The notes: generated from the sequence alone by a model not told the origin. DNA of 64,000 bases from Streptomyces sp. NBC_00568 (GCF_026341855.1 NZ_JAPENW010000001.1:4021001-4085000); one strand, 5' to 3'. Positions 26,571 through 35,074 are shown, numbered from the stretch's first letter. Numbers and translations: made by a program.

Positions 26571-27937
26571 CCACGCACGAGTACCCGGTGGGGGCGACTC
26601 CGCCGCTGGGCTCCCCGAGGGCGGCGGTCCCGCATCCGTATCCGGGAGCACCGTCGCAGCCGTGGCTGCCCTCGCAGCCGGAGACCTCGCCGGAGCCGGG
26701 CCAGAGGCCGGAGCCGGAGTCGTCGGGCCAGGGGCCGGAGCCGGAGCAGAAGCCGGCTCCGCGCCGCCCCGGCCGTGACCGCTACCTGGACCTGCTCCGC
26801 TCCATAGCCCTGGTCCGCGTGGTCGCGTACCACCTGTTCGGCTGGGCGTGGCTGACGGTCCTCTTCCCCTCCATGGGCGTGATGTTCGCGCTGGCGGGCT
26901 CGCTGATGGCCCGCTCGCTGAAGCGTCCGGCGTGGGGTGTGATCAGGGGCCGCGTGCGGCGACTGCTGCCCCCGCTCTGGGCCTTCAGCGCGGTGGTGCT
27001 GGCCCTGATGTTCGCGGGCGGCTGGAACCCCGTGAACGACCCCGACCACGGCGGCACCTGGGGCCTGGTCGACCTGCTCAACTACATCGTCCCGGTCGGC
27101 GCCCCGCCGTTCCCCTGGAAGATCGGCTCCGAGTCGGGCCTGCTGGAGGACACCTGGGCGGTCCAGAGCGCGGGCGTGCTCTGGTACCTGCGCGCCTACC
27201 TCTGGTTCGTCGTCGCGTCCCCGCTCCTGCTGTGGGCGTTCCGCCGCGTGCCGTGGGCGACGTTGCTGGCTCCGCTCGCCCTCACGGCCGTGGTCGGCAC
27301 CGGGATCGTCACCATCCCCGGCGAACTGGGCAACGCCATCACCGACTTCGCCGTCTTCGGCGGCTGCTGGGTCCTGGGCTTCGCGCACCATGAGGGGATG
27401 CTCACGAAGATCCCGCGGTACATCGCGATCTCGTGCTCGACCCTGATGATGGCCTTCGCTCTGTGGTGGGCCTCGGGCCATCTGGGCCCCGACGGCTGGG
27501 ACTTGAACGACATCCCGCTCGCCGACGCGATGTGGTCCTTCGGGTTCGTGGTGATCCTGCTCGTGTACAGCCCGTCCTGGCAGACACTGCCGGGCCGCCT
27601 CGCCAAGTGGGACAAGCTGGTGACGCTGTCCAACAACCGCGCGGTGACGATCTACCTGTGGCACAACATGCTCATCATGGCCACGGTCCCGATCCTCGAC
27701 CAGCTGTACAACCTCCCCTTCATGGAGAACGACCGCGCGGTGGCGGCCCTCGACACGACGTACATGCTGTGGATGTTCGTCCTGGTGTGGCCGTTGATCG
27801 GTCTGACCATCCTGGCCCTCGGCTGGATCGAGGACATCGCGGCGAAGCGAAGCCCACGGCTCTGGCCGAACGGCTCCCGCGGCCGCAAGCCCGCGGGACG
27901 CTCGACGCGGGGGCGTCGGGCTGGGCGACGGGGCTGA
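26567..27937 (+). CDS. Membrane acyltransferase, family 3 (OafA-like)
   Basis: A 456-residue integral membrane protein with a Pro/Glu-rich disordered N-terminus (about 1-70). RYLDLLRSIALVRVVAYHLFGWAWL supplies the conserved Arg and His of acyltransferase-3 enzymes. About ten helices follow, and the C-terminus is basic. The ATG overlaps the matB stop (ATGA), placing it third in the mat operon. These enzymes transfer acetyl or succinyl groups to exported sugars, so modification of the MatAB polymer is the likely role; that link is inferred from the operon only. A terminator follows 40 bp later. Confidence 0.88.
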   Translation: MTTHEYPVGATPPLGSPRAAVPHPYPGAPSQPWLPSQPETSPEPGQRPEPESSGQGPEPEQKPAPRRPGRDRYLDLLRSIALVRVVAYHLFGWAWLTVLFPSMGVMFALAGSLMARSLKRPAWGVIRGRVRRLLPPLWAFSAVVLALMFAGGWNPVNDPDHGGTWGLVDLLNYIVPVGAPPFPWKIGSESGLLEDTWAVQSAGVLWYLRAYLWFVVASPLLLWAFRRVPWATLLAPLALTAVVGTGIVTIPGELGNAITDFAVFGGCWVLGFAHHEGMLTKIPRYIAISCSTLMMAFALWWASGHLGPDGWDLNDIPLADAMWSFGFVVILLVYSPSWQTLPGRLAKWDKLVTLSNNRAVTIYLWHNMLIMATVPILDQLYNLPFMENDRAVAALDTTYMLWMFVLVWPLIGLTILALGWIEDIAAKRSPRLWPNGSRGRKPAGRSTRGRRAGRRG

Positions 27938-27977
27938 GTAACGGGGCTGAGTTGCGAGGCTGAGCAACGAGGTTCTG

Positions 27978-28009
27978 CCGGGGGCGGTCGAGCAGGTGAC
28001 CGCCCCCGG
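27978..28009 (+). terminator. Terminator of the mat operon
   Basis: A perfect 12-bp GC-rich stem (27978-27989 with 27998-28009) with an 8-base loop lies 40 bp after the acyltransferase stop. Three short GGCTGAG repeats lie between the stop and the hairpin. Confidence 0.8.
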
Positions 28010-28267
28010 GCGGATCCCGGCATCGGCTTCTGCCGGGGTTTCCAGTTTCCAGTTGCAGTCCTTCACGACCGCGGGGCTTTGCGGTGGCCAACTCGGTGAC
28101 GCCTCCCACCCGCAGGATCACTCAATCGAAGGTTCTGGCCGACCAGTTGGTCACCCTATGAACCGCTATGACCAACTCCTGTTCCCCGCTTCGCACTGGT
28201 GTCGTCACACGGGCCCCCGATAGCGTGTTGTTGCCCTCCCGCACCCCACGCCGCACAGGAGCTCGCC
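28010..28267 (+). promoter_or_regulatory. Upstream region of cassette copy 1
   Basis: From about 28073 this sequence resembles the region before copy 2 (from about 33173). The best-conserved block, 28190-28267, carries CCCCCGATAGCGTGTTG; TAGCGT at 28221-28226 is a plausible -10 element, 42 bases before the GTG. Copy 2 has the same element at 33331-33336 with identical spacing, while flanking bases differ. Together with the mat terminator, this fills the 330-bp gap before the cassette. Confidence 0.6.
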
Positions 28268-28933
28268 GTGAACCGCCGTCCCCGCCTGCTTGTCACAGCC
28301 GCCGTCGGAGCGACAGCGGCGCTGCTTTTGACCGCGTGCGGCGGCGGTGACGAGAAGCCGAAGGCCAATGACAAGATCGCCGGGGCGGACACGGGGGGTG
28401 GGGCGTCGGCTTCGGCTGAGGCGAGCGCGACGCCATCGAAGGAGGGCGCGGCAGGCCCCGAGATCGCTTTTCCGTCCGGGGTCGAGAACGTCTTCGAGGG
28501 TCAGAAGACGGGCAATGCCACCAAGGACGCGGTACTCGCAGCCAACGCCCTAAGCGTCAACTCCATGGATGACGCGATTTTCCAGGGCAGCGTCGATACG
28601 AAGGCGCTCGGCTTTTACAACACCGGCAAGGCTCTTGAGGCGGCGATCGCCTACGTCCAGGGGTACCTCGACAAGAACGACACCTGGGTGGGGACAACCC
28701 GGTACTTCAACCGCCAGGTGACCCTGTCGGGGGGTGCTGGGGCGAGCGTCGTCTACTGCTCGGACGAGAGCAAGTCGTTTCTCAAGAACCGAAAGACCAA
28801 GAAGGTCAAGAACACCCCGACGACGGCCGACAGTTACGTGCTCTACAACGCCAAGCTTGTGAAGAACGGCCAGGGTGTTTGGCAGACGACGAACATCATC
28901 TCGGACCGGGGGGCCAAGGTATGCCAGCCGTGA
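28268..28933 (+). CDS. Cassette gene 1, copy 1: secreted lipoprotein
   Basis: A 221-residue lipoprotein of unknown family. GTG at 28268 follows AGGAGC. The signal peptide ends in lipobox LLTAC (Cys24), followed by a Gly/Ala/Ser linker to about residue 60 and a small globular domain. The DNA for the first 45 or so residues is almost identical to that of copy 2, but the mature domain shares only scattered residues (KDAVLA, VVYC or LVYC, KPKK/KTKK, SYVLYN, GVW, and the final KCQP or KVCQP). The conserved cysteines (VYC, CQP) may form a disulfide. It overlaps the next gene by 13 bp. It probably sits on the outer face of the membrane. Confidence 0.8.
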   Translation: MNRRPRLLVTAAVGATAALLLTACGGGDEKPKANDKIAGADTGGGASASAEASATPSKEGAAGPEIAFPSGVENVFEGQKTGNATKDAVLAANALSVNSMDDAIFQGSVDTKALGFYNTGKALEAAIAYVQGYLDKNDTWVGTTRYFNRQVTLSGGAGASVVYCSDESKSFLKNRKTKKVKNTPTTADSYVLYNAKLVKNGQGVWQTTNIISDRGAKVCQP

Positions 28934-29964
28934 AGCGATCGTCCAAGGTAGTGACAGCTGCGACGTTGATGGCCTTGGTGGCGTTGACGCCCGGCGCCGC
29001 GCACGCCGGTGGACGTGGCGGTGACGGCAACGTGGGCCAGACGGATACGCGTGGCGACTCGGACGGCGACGGCAATCTCTCCGCGACGGCGGGCGCTGTC
29101 GTGTTCGATCGTTCGAAGAACGGGTCGGGTGGTTCTGCGGGTCCGGTGACGTCTTCGTCGGGTACGTGGACTCCGCCTGCGTGTTACTACGCTCCGAAGT
29201 ACACGCCGGATCAGCTGCAGAAGTATCTGGAGCCGATCTGGAATGCGGAGTCGACGGGACCTCAGTGGGACTTGGAGCAGCGCGACAAGTACGTCAATGG
29301 CGGCGAGGCGAAGGATTTCAACAAGGCCAAGGCCGGTAAGGGCTATTGGTGGGACTCGTACGTCACTGAGGGTCGTGAGGGTGATCCGGGCGCGTTGAAG
29401 TGCACCAAGGACATCTTCTGGGTGGACACGGGTGAGGCTCCGCCGGCGGATGCCCCGGAGGCGATCACCCCGGAGATGTTGGCGCAGCTGGCGTATGCGG
29501 AGATACGGGTGCCGTCGACGAAGGTGGACCTCGCTCCGGAGGGCACGACGAAGGTGAATCTGCCGACGTGGGCGTGGCTGGACACCGCGAAGTTCAAGCC
29601 GGTGTCGGTGACGGCGTCGGTGCCCCTGCTGAACGTGACCGCGACGACGACCGCGGAGCCGGTCTCACTGGAGATCGACCCGGGGACGGACGACGCCACG
29701 ACGTATCCCGCCTCGGGCGTCTGCCCGATATCGGGCGATCACATCGGTGAGGCGTACGCGAAGGGCAAGGCGAAGGAGACACCCCCTTGTGGGGTGAAGT
29801 ACCTCCGCTCTTCGGGCGATGGCTCTTACCAGTTGAGGGCGACGATCACCTGGAAGATCCACTGGACGGGCACCGGTATACCCGACGAGCGAGACCTGCC
29901 GGACGGCACGTTCGGGGCCGATCAGGACGTCGTCGTGCAAGAGATCCAATCCGTCAACCGTTGA
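28921..29964 (+). CDS. Cassette gene 2, copy 1: secreted Trp-rich protein
   Basis: A 347-residue exported protein. The signal peptide (VVTAATLMALVALTPGAAHAGG) is followed by a Gly/Asp-rich linker and a domain rich in Trp, Tyr and Cys (TWTPPACYYAPKYTPDQL, GKGYWWDSYV, LPTWAWLDTAKF, TITWKIHWTGTG). No enzymatic motif is recognised. The ATG aligns with the GTG of copy 2 and follows a GGGGGG run. Codons are less GC-biased than in neighbouring genes. Bases 29081-29669 differ from copy 2 at about a dozen positions, whereas the signal peptides are unrelated. It is coupled to gene 1 and probably acts outside the cell. Confidence 0.82.
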   Translation: MPAVKRSSKVVTAATLMALVALTPGAAHAGGRGGDGNVGQTDTRGDSDGDGNLSATAGAVVFDRSKNGSGGSAGPVTSSSGTWTPPACYYAPKYTPDQLQKYLEPIWNAESTGPQWDLEQRDKYVNGGEAKDFNKAKAGKGYWWDSYVTEGREGDPGALKCTKDIFWVDTGEAPPADAPEAITPEMLAQLAYAEIRVPSTKVDLAPEGTTKVNLPTWAWLDTAKFKPVSVTASVPLLNVTATTTAEPVSLEIDPGTDDATTYPASGVCPISGDHIGEAYAKGKAKETPPCGVKYLRSSGDGSYQLRATITWKIHWTGTGIPDERDLPDGTFGADQDVVVQEIQSVNR

Positions 29965-30008
29965 GTCCGGCCCTCCGGACTCACTGAGATCCGGAAGAGG
30001 CAGAGGGC

Positions 30009-30332
30009 GTGGCGGAGCGGTTGGCCGTTGACGGCGATGAGCTGTCGCACTTCATGAAGATGCTCAGGTTGTCGACCGACTCGTTGAAGGGCCTGCGCAA
30101 GGCGTTGGAGGACGCCACGGTCAGCGGTCTGGGCACGGACGATCTCGACTGCGCCTGCGAGGACTTCCAGGACAACTGGAAGTACGGAGCCGATCAGATC
30201 GGTGAGCAGACCGAGGACCTGGCCAAGATCATCGGCAAGAGCAGGGACAGCTACCGTGAGGTGGACAAGGCCCTGGAACAAGCCCTGAAGAAGGCCGGCG
30301 CCGGCAGCGGCAGGGGCGGCGGTACGAGGTGA
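30009..30332 (+). CDS. Cassette gene 3, copy 1: WXG100-like helical protein
   Basis: A 107-residue all-helical protein of ESX-substrate size. Two predicted helices are joined near FQDNWKYGADQI; it has a Trp at the turn but not a strict W-x-G. YREVD follows about 30 residues later and fits the YxxxD/E export signal of type VII secretion. It has no classical signal peptide. The GTG follows AGAGGGC, and its stop overlaps the next gene by 4 bp (GTGA), suggesting that the two products are made together and may pair, as EsxA/EsxB-type proteins do. Copy 2 shares roughly 80 percent of the first 94 residues. Confidence 0.78.
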   Translation: MAERLAVDGDELSHFMKMLRLSTDSLKGLRKALEDATVSGLGTDDLDCACEDFQDNWKYGADQIGEQTEDLAKIIGKSRDSYREVDKALEQALKKAGAGSGRGGGTR

Positions 30333-31669
30333 CGTACCCGCCCGGGGACACAGGGGCGGCGCTCGATCCGCAGTCCCGCACCGACCGCGCGAAGCCACAG
30401 GGCCTCAAGTCGGCCCCGCACATCCCCAACCCCGACTACCCGCACCTCGGGTTCAATCCGGTGCCGGGCAGTACGGAGACGGTGAGCGACCTGCGCAAGA
30501 AGCTCACGGGATGCGCGAAGGTCCTCGAAGAGACGCACGACCTCGTCACCAAGCTGATGGACGGCAGCTACTGGAAGGGCGACGCCGCCGTCGCCTTCCG
30601 CGAGCAGCTGGACGGCGGTCCGCTCCCCCTGAACCTGAGGAACGCCGCACGCTCCATTCGCAAGGCGGCCGGACAACTCGACCGCTGGGAAGGCGAACTC
30701 GACGACTTCCAGCGGCGAGCCAAGCGGCTCGAAGAGGACGCGAAGGAAGCGCAGGCCGCCGTGGACCGGGCGAAGGGCCACGCCACCGAGGCGGGTGACA
30801 GCCCCGACCTGGACAAGCAGGGTGCGGGGCGCGACGAGGCACAGAAGGCCCTGACCAAGGCGAACGCGGCGGTGGAGGACGCCGAGGACGCCCTCCGGAA
30901 GATCCGCGGCAGGGCGCGGAATCTCGCGGACGAACACGAGCACCAGGCCCAGCACCGAGCGGGCAAGATCCGTGACGCCACGAAGAAGCTGGCCCCGCAT
31001 GAGCCGGGCTGGTTCGACTCGGCACTCGACTGGCTGAGTGAGAATCTGCCGGACATTCTGAGCACGGTAGGTGCCGTGATCGGGCTGGTCGCGTTGTTCG
31101 TTGTGTCGGGGGGTACGGCTGCGGCGGTGTTGTTGCTTGCTGCGGGGGCGTTGAGCGCGACGGCGTTGACTCTCCGCATCGCTGAACACCCCACGGTGTG
31201 GGCGTCGCTGAGAGACGGCTTCGCCAAGGGCGAGCTCGATACCGACTTCTGGAGCAATCTCGTGACCGTCGGCGGCGACGCCCTCGGCATGGTTCCCGGC
31301 ATCGGCGCGGTGGGCAAAGGTGCCGCTGCCGGTCTTCGGGCCACCGGCGAGGCGGGAGAAGCGGTCTCGCTCGGGCAACGGGTCATCCGATTCGGAAGCA
31401 GCACCATAGAACATGCGAAATCCATTTCGGACCTGGACAATGCGCTGCTCGGTTTCACGATTCGCGGCGCCAGAGCGGCACAGATCACGAAGGCGGTTGA
31501 GTTCACCTCCGCCTCGATGGGTGTGGGCACTGCGGGCTTCGGCCTGGTCATGACCGCTGTGGACACCGATGACGATGGGATCAAGGACGGCTCCGTGGCG
31601 AGTATCGACGGCGCAAGGCTTGGCCTCGACGTCGGAGGGCTCGCCGATATCGCCCGCCATGTTTTCTGA
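30329..31669 (+). CDS. Cassette gene 4, copy 1: large WXG protein with membrane-active middle
   Basis: A 446-residue protein. Residues about 30-110 resemble the putative T7SS-signal domain (NPDYPHLGFNPVPGSTETV ... SYWKGDAAVAFREQL), including a W-x-G turn. A long Ala/Glu/Lys/Arg coiled coil spans about 110-225. A hydrophobic hairpin (about 240-290, VGAVIGLVALFVVSGGTAAAVLLLAAGAL) follows, then a variable C-terminus beginning near PGIGAVGKGAAAG. The N-terminal 290 or so residues are close to copy 2, and the C-terminal 130 are diverged. This constant-N/variable-C layout is seen in LXG-type effectors, but no known toxin domain is visible. A structural T7SS-associated protein is the alternative. 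Confidence 0.75.
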   Translation: MTYPPGDTGAALDPQSRTDRAKPQGLKSAPHIPNPDYPHLGFNPVPGSTETVSDLRKKLTGCAKVLEETHDLVTKLMDGSYWKGDAAVAFREQLDGGPLPLNLRNAARSIRKAAGQLDRWEGELDDFQRRAKRLEEDAKEAQAAVDRAKGHATEAGDSPDLDKQGAGRDEAQKALTKANAAVEDAEDALRKIRGRARNLADEHEHQAQHRAGKIRDATKKLAPHEPGWFDSALDWLSENLPDILSTVGAVIGLVALFVVSGGTAAAVLLLAAGALSATALTLRIAEHPTVWASLRDGFAKGELDTDFWSNLVTVGGDALGMVPGIGAVGKGAAAGLRATGEAGEAVSLGQRVIRFGSSTIEHAKSISDLDNALLGFTIRGARAAQITKAVEFTSASMGVGTAGFGLVMTAVDTDDDGIKDGSVASIDGARLGLDVGGLADIARHVF

Positions 31670-31694
31670 GATCCGAACAGAGAGAGCCAATGGC

Positions 31695-32384
31695 ATGGAC
31701 CCGACCGACTGCCCCACCGCATGGGACCACCCGCCGACCAGGAGGGCCTGGACTCAGCACATGGTTTTGATCGTCCTGCGTCTGGTGGGCTGGATCTCTG
31801 TCTGGATCGGGTCGTTGGCTGTGCTGGTGGTGTTCCTGTCTCCGGGATTCACCCCGCTCTTCATCCCTTTGCTGGGCTATGCAACCTTCCGAGCCGTCCT
31901 CCAACTCGCCTACATCCGCCCCTCCATCCAGATCCAGCGCGTCCTCTGGCAGTACCCCTGGCAATTCCTCACCGGCGTTCCTCGGGGCCGGAACAAGCAT
32001 CCGCAGGCTCAAGAGGACGAGATGTGGCTGGAGGTGCCCAATCCGGAGGACCCGGGAGAGCAGATCCCGCTGCTGTTCCTTTCCGGCATGCGTACCTTCT
32101 GGTGGATGCGACGCTTCGGTACGGCTCGTACGAAGCCGGAACTGAAGGCGCAGATCGAGCCGCTCTGGTTCGCCGGTGACCCCCGCTTCATTGCCGTCAT
32201 CGCTGCCAGCGGCCGCAACCGCGAGGCACCCAAGAGGCTTCATCTGCTCTATCAGCGCGCAGCGACGGGCCGCCGGGGCGTCGAGCCGACCGACTGGAAC
32301 GCAAGCCCGGCCGCCCTCGAACGTGCCCGCCGCTCCGGCGCTCATGTTCCCGACGTGGTGCGCCCGCACCCGCGTACGTACTGA
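31695..32384 (+). CDS. Cassette gene 5, copy 1: two-helix membrane protein
   Basis: A 229-residue protein of unknown family. ATG at 31695 is chosen because it aligns with copy 2 (MDPTDCPTAWDHPP against MNPVEYPTAWDHPP); the frame is open to 31569. A short N-terminus is followed by a membrane hairpin (about 22-75), then a cytoplasmic domain with conserved QRVLWQYPWQ, RTKPELKAQIEPLWFAGDPRF and LLYQR. It begins 25 bp after gene 4. A membrane protein encoded after a variable T7SS-type protein could be an immunity or assembly factor, but nothing in the sequence decides this. Confidence 0.75.
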   Translation: MDPTDCPTAWDHPPTRRAWTQHMVLIVLRLVGWISVWIGSLAVLVVFLSPGFTPLFIPLLGYATFRAVLQLAYIRPSIQIQRVLWQYPWQFLTGVPRGRNKHPQAQEDEMWLEVPNPEDPGEQIPLLFLSGMRTFWWMRRFGTARTKPELKAQIEPLWFAGDPRFIAVIAASGRNREAPKRLHLLYQRAATGRRGVEPTDWNASPAALERARRSGAHVPDVVRPHPRTY

Positions 32385-32404
32385 CTCGTACCTGGCAGGA
32401 CTCG

Positions 32405-33082
32405 ATGACCACGGTCCCCCATTTCACCGTCGCGGACTCGGCCGAAGACCCCGAGGCCGATGTCTGGTTCGCGGAACCCGCAGGCTTCACCGCCGTGCCT
32501 CTCGATGCGCTGCTCCCCTTACCGGACTCCGCAGCTGCCGGTGATCTGCGCACCGCTCTCGCCCCGTTTCTGGAGTCGGCTCCCGACGACGTGGCCCGAC
32601 AGCGGTTCATCGCTGAGTTCGCACAGGGGCAGCAACTGCTCGGCGCTCTGCGGGAAGCCGGAACCGTCCATTGCTCGATCGGGTTGCACCGCGACGACGT
32701 CGATGAGGGGGCTGCGAGCAGCGGCCGGCCGCTCTTGTCGTTCTTCACCGTGTCCTGGCGGGCAACGGCGGTGTCGCCGCGAGCTGTGACAGCCGCTCGG
32801 GCGGTGAGCGGCCTCGACGCGCAGGCGCGCGTCGCATACGCCGAACTGCCTTGTGGCCCGGCCACGTTCAGCGAAACCATGCGTACTCCCAGGGCCGGCA
32901 GCAGCCTCCCTCAGCTGCCTCTGGTCCAGTTCCATGCCCACCTGCCGCACCCGGACTGCAGACGACTGGCGGTGTTCACGTTGAGCACGACGGCTGTCGG
33001 GCACCGTGAGCAGTACCGCGCGATCCTCCGCCACATCACCGCCCTGGCCACCTTCGACAATCCTCTGGCCCCCGGCAGCTGA
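32405..33082 (+). CDS. Cassette gene 6, copy 1: soluble protein of unknown family
   Basis: A 225-residue soluble protein without signal peptide or membrane helix. Conserved with copy 2: FTV at the N-terminus, VWFAEPAGF, SAPDDV, CSIGLHRDD, FFTVSW, YAELPCGPATFSE, VQFHAHLPHPD, TLSTTAVGHREQYRAILR. The alternating pattern suggests a mixed alpha/beta fold with several long strands. ATG at 32405 lies 20 bp after gene 5. The invariant Cys-Gly-Pro and His residues could form a binding or active site, but I do not recognise a family. A chaperone or adaptor for the exported proteins is one possibility. Confidence 0.72.
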   Translation: MTTVPHFTVADSAEDPEADVWFAEPAGFTAVPLDALLPLPDSAAAGDLRTALAPFLESAPDDVARQRFIAEFAQGQQLLGALREAGTVHCSIGLHRDDVDEGAASSGRPLLSFFTVSWRATAVSPRAVTAARAVSGLDAQARVAYAELPCGPATFSETMRTPRAGSSLPQLPLVQFHAHLPHPDCRRLAVFTLSTTAVGHREQYRAILRHITALATFDNPLAPGS

Positions 33083-33377
33083 GGCGTTGCGTGTTCGCAG
33101 GTGGGAGGTCATGGCGGTCCGTCAGGAACCGAGAGGACCACGGTTGTTACGCCGAGGGGGCTACTGAACGGAGGGCTTTGCGGACGCCAACTCGGTGATG
33201 TGCCTCACGGTGCAGCGTCACTCGATCGAAGGTTCTGAGCGGCCGGTTGGCCACGCTATGAGGCTCTATGTGCAGCCCCTGTGCTCTGCGATGGCGCCAT
33301 TCGCACTGGTGTCGTCGCACGAGCCCCCGATAGCGTGTTGTTGCCCTTCCGCACCCCACGTCGCACAGGAGTCTGCC
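33083..33377 (+). promoter_or_regulatory. Junction between cassettes and upstream region of copy 2
   Basis: Bases 33083-33170 are the junction between the two units and show no clear hairpin. From about 33173 the sequence follows the upstream region of copy 1; 33300-33377 is almost the same as 28190-28267, with TAGCGT at 33331-33336, 42 bases before the GTG. Each cassette therefore appears to have its own promoter. Confidence 0.6.
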
Positions 33378-34034
33378 GTGAACCGCCGTCCCCGCTTGTT
33401 TGTCACAGCCGCCGTCGGAGCGACAGCGGCGCTGCTTTTGACCGCGTGCGGCGGCGGTGACGAGAAGCCGAAGGCCAACGACAAGATCGCCGGGGCGGAC
33501 ACCGGGAGTGAGACGTCGGCTTCGCCTGAGGCGAGCGCGACGAAATCCGCGGGGCGCCCGAAGATCGAGCTGCCGTCGGATCTCCACTACAACTTCGAGT
33601 GGCGTAAGACGGGCGACAAGGACAAGGACGCCGTGTTGGCGGACAGCGAGCAGTCCATCAAGGCTGTCGATCTGGCCATCGCCAACCAAGACGCCCTAGA
33701 CAAGGCATATCTCTTCTACTACGAGGGTGAAGCAGCCGCTGAAACTCAGAAGTTTATCGAAGCCTACGTCAAGGCTAAGGCTCGCACGACTGGGGCCTAT
33801 CGATATTACGACGCGGCGGTAAACGTGGATAGCTCTGGCAGTGCATCGCTTGTGTACTGCGAGGACCAGAGTAAGGCGTACGACATGTATCTGAAGCCGA
33901 AGAAGGTCGATAGGACGGCTGTCACGAAGAACAGCTACGTGCTCTACAACACCCAGCTACACAAGGACGACAGAGGTGTATGGACCATCGAGAAACTTCT
34001 TTCCCAGAGGGGGAGTGCAAAGTGCCAGCCCTGA
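33378..34034 (+). CDS. Cassette gene 1, copy 2: secreted lipoprotein
   Basis: A 218-residue lipoprotein. Signal peptide and lipobox LLTAC (Cys24) are the same as in copy 1, with Leu-Leu changed to Leu-Phe early on. After about residue 55 the mature domain diverges (KIELPSDLHYNFEW ... AYRYYDAAVNVDSSGSASLVYCEDQ ... SYVLYNTQLHKDDRGVW ... KCQP) and is perhaps a third identical to copy 1. It has more Lys, Asp and Tyr than copy 1. It overlaps the next gene by 13 bp. Function unknown; a conserved leader fused to a variable exposed domain suggests selection on the exposed part. Confidence 0.8.
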   Translation: MNRRPRLFVTAAVGATAALLLTACGGGDEKPKANDKIAGADTGSETSASPEASATKSAGRPKIELPSDLHYNFEWRKTGDKDKDAVLADSEQSIKAVDLAIANQDALDKAYLFYYEGEAAAETQKFIEAYVKAKARTTGAYRYYDAAVNVDSSGSASLVYCEDQSKAYDMYLKPKKVDRTAVTKNSYVLYNTQLHKDDRGVWTIEKLLSQRGSAKCQP

Positions 34035-35074
34035 GCGCGGGTTCACGAGTTCTGATCTCCTCTGCGCTGGTCGGTTCCATCTGTCTGAGTGCCGCTCCCG
34101 CCATGGCCGATAACAAGATCGGCGGCGGTGCTCAAACGCCTCCTTCCAGTGGCAAAGCATCCGGGGATTCGGACGGCAAGGGCAACCTCTCGGCGACGGC
34201 GGGTGCTGTCGTGTTCGATCGTTCGAAGAACGGGTCGGGTGGTTCTGCGGGTCCGGTGACGTCCTCGTCGGGTACGTGGACTCCGCCTGCGTGTTACTAC
34301 GCTCCGAAGTACACGCCGGATCAGCTGCAGAAGTATCTGGAGCCGATCTGGAATGCGGAGTCGACGGGGCCTCAGTGGGACTTGGAGCAGCGCGACAAGT
34401 ACGTCAATGGCGGCGAGGCGAAGGATTTCAACAAGGCCAAGGCCGGCAAAGGCTATTGGTGGGACTCGTACGTCACTGAAGGGCGTGAGGGTGATCCGGG
34501 CGCGTTGAAGTGCACCAAGGGCATCTTCTGGGTGGACACGGGTGAGGCTCCGCCGGCGGATGCCCCGGAGGCGATCACGCCGGAGATGTTGGCGCAGCTG
34601 GCGTATGCGGAAATACGGGTGCCGTCGACGAAGGTGGACCTCGCTCCGGAGGGCACGACGAAGGTGAATCTGCCGACGTGGGCGTGGCTGGACACCGCGA
34701 AGTTCAAGCCGGTGTCGGTGACGGCGTCGGTGCCCCTGCTGAACGTGACCGCGACGACGACCGCTGAGCCGGTCTCACTCAAGATTGATCCCGGTACGGC
34801 AGACGCGGAGACGTATCCCGCTTCCGGCGTGTGTGAGATCACCGGCGATCACATCGGTGAGGCGTACGCGAAGGGCAAGGCCAAGGAGACGCCGCCCTGT
34901 GGGGTGAAGTACCTCCGTTCCTCGGGCGATGGCTCGTACCAGTTGAGGGCGACCATCACCTGGAAGATCCACTGGACGGGCACCGGCGTCCCTGAAGAGC
35001 GAGGCCTGCCGGACGGCACGTTCGGGGCCGATCAGGACGTCGTGGTGCAAGAGATCCAATCCGTCAATAGGTAG
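34022..35074 (+). CDS. Cassette gene 2, copy 2: secreted Trp-rich protein
   Basis: A 350-residue exported protein. GTG at 34022 aligns with ATG 28921 of copy 1 and follows GAGGGGGAG. The signal peptide (VLISSALVGSICLSAAPAMADN) is unlike that of copy 1. From about residue 56 the mature protein is almost identical for some 195 residues, then diverges modestly (DPGTADAETYPASGVCEITGDH). The Trp/Tyr/Cys-rich domain is the same. Because signal peptides and the downstream end differ more than the middle, the middle was probably homogenised by gene conversion. Confidence 0.82.
   Translation: MPALSAGSRVLISSALVGSICLSAAPAMADNKIGGGAQTPPSSGKASGDSDGKGNLSATAGAVVFDRSKNGSGGSAGPVTSSSGTWTPPACYYAPKYTPDQLQKYLEPIWNAESTGPQWDLEQRDKYVNGGEAKDFNKAKAGKGYWWDSYVTEGREGDPGALKCTKGIFWVDTGEAPPADAPEAITPEMLAQLAYAEIRVPSTKVDLAPEGTTKVNLPTWAWLDTAKFKPVSVTASVPLLNVTATTTAEPVSLKIDPGTADAETYPASGVCEITGDHIGEAYAKGKAKETPPCGVKYLRSSGDGSYQLRATITWKIHWTGTGVPEERGLPDGTFGADQDVVVQEIQSVNR

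Larger units (their letters stand above)
28190..33082 (+). repeat. Tandem cassette, copy 1 (six genes)
   Basis: Copy 1 of a six-gene block whose gene order, overlaps and promoter recur in copy 2 (33300-38339). The first two genes are offset by exactly 5,110 bp. Identity is uneven: nearly identical at 28190-28400 and 29081-29669, strongly diverged elsewhere. Confidence 0.9.
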
